In this document: positions 59,201 through 64,000 of the stretch, in pieces | How positions within the stretch are numbered: the stretch's first letter is position 1 | Layout of the letters: the number at the start of each line of letters is the position of its first letter | Origin: Neospora caninum Liverpool | Lineage: Eukaryota > Apicomplexa > Conoidasida > Eucoccidiorida > Sarcocystidae | Direction of reading: 5' to 3' | Assembly: GCF_000208865.1 (NCBI RefSeq) | Contig: NC_018395.1 | Location: 961,920-1,025,919 of the forward strand | Length of the DNA stretch: 64,000 nucleotides | Program-made: the position numbers and the translations under genes | Notes under the pieces: generated by a model | Seen by the model: the letters and a program-made list of their open reading frames with translations, nothing else | The model's database searches: none | Told to the model about the DNA's origin: nothing

Positions 59201-60767
59201 GTCATACCCTTCACAGGTATTTCCCGCGTTCCTCATCTTTCTTCTCGAATGCGGTCTAGGCAACCCCGCCAGCCTCCTCCCTCTGTTGAGGCTGGCCGCC
59301 TGGATCATTGTGTCGCAGCAGCTGCCCCGAAACCGACCGAGGGAGGGTTGGCGTGACAGTGGAAACTCGGACCATCTGGATGCAGATTTTTCTTTGCTTA
59401 GATGAAATGAACGCGCGTCGCCAAGACAGCAATCCTGAGGCTTTCGATCCGCTCTTAACCGGACCGTTTTTACCGAGGTTCGCCCTTTTTCAGCGCTGAA
59501 GCAGCGCCTTCTCTTACCAGGTTTACATGCACGCGGTATACACAGCTTAAGACATCTCGACTCCGCCGTTTTCCGGGTCAAAAAAGAGATTGTAGAATGA
59601 AAAAGGAGCATGGCGGCCGACCCTGTGGCTTCCTAGCTTCCGGTTTTGCCTTGAGAAAAAGAGAAACGTTTCGCGACTTCGGAGTCGCGTCGTTTTCGAA
59701 TCTTCTGCCTCGTCTTTCCAGCGGCAAAAGTAAAGCAGCGGAACAAGCGCGGAACGCCGAGGAGGGCGGAAAAACGGATCGAAACGGCCCCCTTTCTGTC
59801 GCCACACGCGTCTCAAAAACTTGAGGCCTTTTCCATTTAACGGAGGGAGGAGCGACTTGTTTTTCAACGCATTTCCAGGTTCTGTACCTCGGCAGTCTTT
59901 GCGGAGATCGCAGATGTGTCGGGTCGGCGCCTCGCCTCGCTCCGTCGCTCTCTCTAGCACTCGAAGAGTGACACAGCGAGAGAAACCAGAGGAAGAAGAA
60001 ACGGAGAACGAGGAGATGTGTGCGTTGAAAGGCGTGAAGAAAAACGCTGGTTCCCCTTGCCGAAGAGAGGGAGGAGGAAGTAAGTCTCGGCAAGCTCTTT
60101 CCATTCTTGGCGTCTTCATCTCCCTCATCTTTCCCCTTTCTCGTCGTCTTCCTCCTTACCCTCGTTTTTCCTTGCCTCGTTTGTGTCGGGTGTCTAAAGG
60201 CAGACGGACGCCTCTAAAGACGGCGTTTACGCGTTTCGAATCCCAACTTGCCTCTCTGGTCAAAGCGTAGCGGCGGCGGGATATTCTCTCTCCTGTCTCG
60301 TTCCTTCCAAGGCCTATGTGTCCCCACGAGATCTTGAGCGCCCGAGAGCGACGCGTCCTTGCTGGGCTGTCCTGTGTTTTTGGACACGGAACGCTGGTAG
60401 TGTAGCGGGTCGCGCTCCGACGCTTTGTTTTGCGTCCGTCTGCTGTATCTCCCTTTCATCTCTTTTTTCTTCACGTTGTTTTCCTCCCCGTCACGCTTCT
60501 CTGTCACGCCAACACGCCTTTCTTTCATCTCTTTTGCAACGGGTGCATCCGTCAGCCTCACCAGACAACGAACTCCCCTTCCTCTCCCTCTTCCTCGTCT
60601 CCGTCTTCTCCTTCCTCTTCTCCCGCTTCTCTCGCTCCGTCATCTACCCTCTTCTTCTTTCTCTCCTTCTACCTCGTCTTCTCCCCTCTTCTTCTTTCTC
60701 TCCTTCTCCCTCTTGTTCGTCTTCTTTCCCGGCATTTTTCTGGTTCTTTGGCTACCGTGTTTCCACG
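56261..60767. other. Long divergent intergenic region upstream of AP-2 mu
   Basis: About 4.5 kb between two divergent starts, expected to contain both promoters. The 700 bases before 60768 are CT-rich (many CTTCTC and TTCCTC words) and look like a leader. Two overlapping plus-strand frames at 57962-58475 and a 204-residue frame at 56876-57490 lack domain similarity and are not called as genes. Nothing else was recognised. Confidence 0.4.
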
Positions 60768-63700
60768 ATGATCTCTGCGATTTACATTTTCACTCTGAAG
60801 GGGGAGTTGCTGCTCCAGCGGGCGTATGCGTCGCCGGTTCCGCCTCCTCACCATCTGCGGGCGTTTAGCCGCACCGTCCTTGCGGGGCGGGCCTTCTCTG
60901 AGCTCGCCCCCGTCGTGTGTGTAGGCCACCACGCGTCCTCTCGCGGCGCGTCCCCGTGCGCCGTCTCGTCTTTCTCCTGCTTCGTCCCCCCCTTCGTCAA
61001 CAACACCACGCCGAACGTCTTTGTCTCCGCCTCGCCGGCCTCGGACGCTTCCGCTCCTCTCCAGTCTACCGGAGTGGTTCCAACTGCGGCGATTGTTCGA
61101 GGCCGCCGCGAGCGCCGATGGGGGACCGGAGGCTCGGACGACGACGGCATTGTCTACGTCGCGGCTCTTCGACAAAACGCGAATGTTGCCTGCGTTCTCG
61201 AGGTTCTCCGCCGCCTCGCCGCACTCGTTCAAGCCTTCTACGTCGCCTCAGTGAACTCGGCGTCCACGGGTCCGATCCTCCCTGCGTCCTACCAGCAGAA
61301 TCCCGATCTTCCCGCCTTCTCCCCGGCGTACGGCGCCGAGCCAGGCCCTCTCGAGGGCGGCCTGTGGGGCGCCGGCGAAGACCCCGCTGGCCACGGAGCG
61401 TCTCCGGCCGACGCCGGCGCGGTCGGCTTTAGAGACAGTCTCTTCTCGAAGAAGGCGGGGAGCTCGTTCATGGGGGCGGTGCGTCGCGGGCTGTCGAGCG
61501 CCATGGGCAGCGCTTCGCTGTATGTCGACGCGAGTTTCGTGCGGAAACACTACGTGCTCCTGTACGAGATCCTCGACGAAGCGATCGACGGCGGCTTTCC
61601 CCAGCTTCTCGATCTCGCAACCCTGCGCAAATTCACCACCTTCGGGAACGGGCCAGGCTTCCACTGGCCGCCGGACCACGACGGCTTTGCAGGGCTGGTC
61701 TCTGCGAGTTTGCGGCGCGGAGACGGAGGCGCGGGGACAGGCCTGGCGCGGGCCTTCAGCAGAGGCGGTCAGCGCGACGGCGCCGGCGACATCGCCGCCT
61801 CGAAGCGCATCACCTCGCAAGTGACGGGCGCGTGCTCGTGGAGGTCTCCAGGGATTCGGTACAAACGCAACGAGGTGTTCATCGACGTCATCGAGTGCGT
61901 CAACGTCCTCCTGTCGCAAAACGGCGTCGTGCTGAGATCTGATGTGAACGGAGAAGTCGTCGTCAATTGTCAGTTGACCGGCATGCCAGAGTGCAAGTTC
62001 GGGCTGAACGACCGGCTGCCTCTCGACATCCAAGGCGACACCCTCGTAGGCGGCGCCGGACCCAGACAGAAAGCTGGGGAGAAGAAAGACGAGGCCCGCG
62101 CCGGCGCTTGGACAAGCTCTGGAGCCCCAGGCGTCACTCTCGATGACTGCAGATTTCACCAGTGCGTCCGACTCTCGAAATTCGACCTGGAGAGAACGAT
62201 CTCGTTCATTCCTCCCGATGGAACCTTCCGGCTAATGACGTACCGGTGAGAAAACGCCCGCCAAGGAAAGGCCACACATTCAGGAACGAACGACAAATAC
62301 GCCACCAGTCGGTAGCATATGGAAGGAACCGATACTTGTGTCCACATACATATACACGTATACACGTGTATAGGTATATATGTGTGTGTGTGTTGTGTGT
62401 GTGTGTGTGGAACTGAATAGAGATAGATACGGATATGCCGATATATGCAAATGTATATATGGCTATGGAGACATGGAGGATCATCTGATGAGGCGTGTGT
62501 TTTTTGGGAAACAGTTAATGTCGCTGCGAGGAGGCGAAGGCGCCAGCACTGCGGAGGGCTTTCGCGAGGCCGGGAGTTCTTTGCAACACAGGGGAGGGTG
62601 AATCTGTGCATGCAGCGTTTGCACGCATGCAGGGTTCTAGACTTTAGTTACTGCATGCATTTGCAGAGTGTACGGGAGGCGAACAAGAAGGTAACTCGTT
62701 TTCTCCCGGATTAAATGTGTAAGTGAAGCCGAGAAAGGAGTGGGCAAAGAGCATGGGCGAAACATGACACTTCATGCGCCTTTGGTGCTTTTTTGCCTGT
62801 TATTCTTCGCTGCTGTACCTCTCAGGATTTCCGAGGGTGTCTCCCTTCCCTTTAAAATTTTTCCACTCCTTCAGGAGCGCTCCGATACCCGCATGGAGTG
62901 CGTCATTCTCCTCAAGGCTCTGTTTGACCGGAATATTTCCGCCAGCAATGTCGAGGTAAAAAAGCCTGAAGGACAAGCACAGAAGCACACATGGATCCTC
63001 AAGAGAGAAATTCACCACAACTTTGCGTTGTGTGTGGGCTGTGGAGTTTCTCACCTTTTCCCTTTTATTTTGTTGTTTTCTCTCTCTTCTGGACGCCTTC
63101 TTCAGGTTATCATCCCCTGTCCACCGAACCTCTGTGATCTTCAACTCCTCCATGTCGGGATCGGCAAGGCGGCAGTGGATAATGCCCAGCAGGCAGTTGT
63201 GTGGAAAATCAAAAAGTTAGTCTTGTTCAAATGATTTCCCTCCAGCTTTTCCATGTCGGTCTTTTTCTCGCTTCGCTATCTCACGTTGACAGAGGGAGAG
63301 GGGGATGAAGAGTTCTAGTGGAGCCCCAGAGACCAGCGCATGTTTTGGATGCATACACGCACGGGCACTCGCGTAGGACCATTTATGTATGCGTCTCCAT
63401 GCAGAGAAGGAGAGAGATAGCTGCACATACGTAAAACTGCGGACGCGATGTGTGTATCTGGTCAAAAACGAGGGGGATCTGTTTTCGTGTGTGTGAGTTT
63501 GTGAAGCGACTTTTCGCTCGAATGCTTTTTTTCGAATGCGTGTGTGTGTGGCTGCACAGATACCCAGGCGCGATGGAATACCTGCTTCGTTACGAGCTCA
63601 GCCTCACGTCTCACCGCCCGGGGCCTCTGTCGAGGGAAACGAGCACTCCGCGACGGGGTTTAAGCACGCCCAGAGGGGAACGAGGGGACGACGTGGGCGG

Positions 63701-63887
63701 CTCAGTCTCGTCGGTTCCTCTGTCTCTCTGGAAACGTCCCCCGCTTACTCTCCGGTTTACCCTTCACATGTTTACAGCGAGTGGGCTCTGCATTCGCTAC
63801 CTAAAAATCACAGAAAAGAGCAATTACCGAACGGTCAAGTGGATCCGCTATCTCACAAAGGCTGGCACGTATCAGCACAGGCTTTAG
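60768..63887 (+). CDS. AP2M1: AP-2 clathrin adaptor mu subunit (medium chain)
   Basis: Cargo-binding subunit of the AP-2 complex at plasma-membrane endocytic sites. Exons 60768-62245, 62826-62955, 63106-63215 and 63560-63887 join in phase (CG|G, AA|A split codons), 681 residues versus about 435 in animals. The longin domain starts MISAIYIFTLKGELLLQRAY but carries inserts at about 81-127 and 161-252. The linker holds TSQVTG with Thr353, matching the AAK1-type phosphosite Thr156 of mammalian mu2. The mu-homology domain follows (about 355-681). Residues lining the YxxPhi pocket are kept: Phe371 and Asp373 (VFIDVIE), Trp667 and Arg669 (KWIRY), at the same spacing as mammalian Phe174, Asp176, Trp421 and Arg423. 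GMPECKFGLND favours AP-2 over AP-1. A further insert of about 25 residues lies in exon 4. In apicomplexans AP-2 mu is linked to the Kelch13 endocytic micropore (family knowledge). Confidence 0.9.
62340..62470. repeat. TG/TA-rich simple repeat in AP-2 mu intron 1
   Basis: CATATACACGTATACACG and a (TG)n run (62380-62409) in the first AP-2 mu intron. No coding meaning. Confidence 0.7.
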
Positions 63888-64000
63888 AGCAATTCTTTTG
63901 AAGCGAGACGCCGAAACCGAGATGTGCACGAAAACAGGGCGCGTCCAGACCGAAAAAAATCCAGAGGGACTTCCTGCTGTGCCGTACGGTGCCCGGCAGG

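Noticed and set aside
61248..62159. Minus-strand frame of 303 residues opposite AP-2 mu
   Set aside because: Antisense of well-conserved mu-homology and longin sequence.

Overview
The window looks like nuclear DNA of a tissue-cyst coccidian (Apicomplexa: Toxoplasma gondii, Neospora, Hammondia or a close relative). The grounds are intron-bearing genes with GT-AG junctions, long serine/arginine/glutamate-rich low-complexity insertions inside conserved domains, starts of the type AAAATGG, many (TA)n tracts between genes and in introns, and TGCATGC words. All coding calls are my own exon models, built from domain homology, splice signals and reading-phase agreement; none was checked by search or RNA.

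Layout, left to right. (1) 79-7465 (-): 5' part of a dynein heavy chain that runs off the left edge. (2) 12220-15167 (-): a very divergent aquaporin, three exons. (3) 18627-20814 (+): a 450-residue protein with a tight four-cysteine cluster, unknown function. (4) 22468-25389 (-): ATG5. (5) 26828-28266 (-): small membrane protein, unknown. (6) 32269-35427 (+): large single-exon acidic/coiled-coil protein, unknown. (7) 38183-41620 (-): PHD-finger protein, four exons. (8) 44694-51358 (+): alpha/beta hydrolase in about ten exons, one of them a proposed 25-nt microexon. (9) 52960-53196 (+): weakly supported 78-residue ORF. (10) 53327-56260 (-): single-pass membrane protein, unknown. (11) 60768-63887 (+): complete mu subunit of the AP-2 clathrin adaptor. 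Genes mostly stand alone; there are no operons, and the long gaps (3-4.6 kb) are mainly between divergent gene pairs, so they probably hold promoters and 5' UTRs.

The genes do not form one pathway. They cover flagellar or microtubule motor function (dynein), membrane solute transport (aquaporin), autophagy-type ATG8 conjugation (ATG5), endocytosis (AP-2 mu), chromatin (PHD) and lipid or ester hydrolysis (alpha/beta hydrolase). The observations most worth a second look are the aquaporin with about 235 residues between its second NPA box and its last helix and no arginine after that box; an ATG5 whose ATG12-acceptor lysine position is arginine; an AP-2 mu with big inserts in its longin domain but an intact cargo pocket and phosphosite; the hydrolase microexon; and a long AT hairpin in a hydrolase intron.
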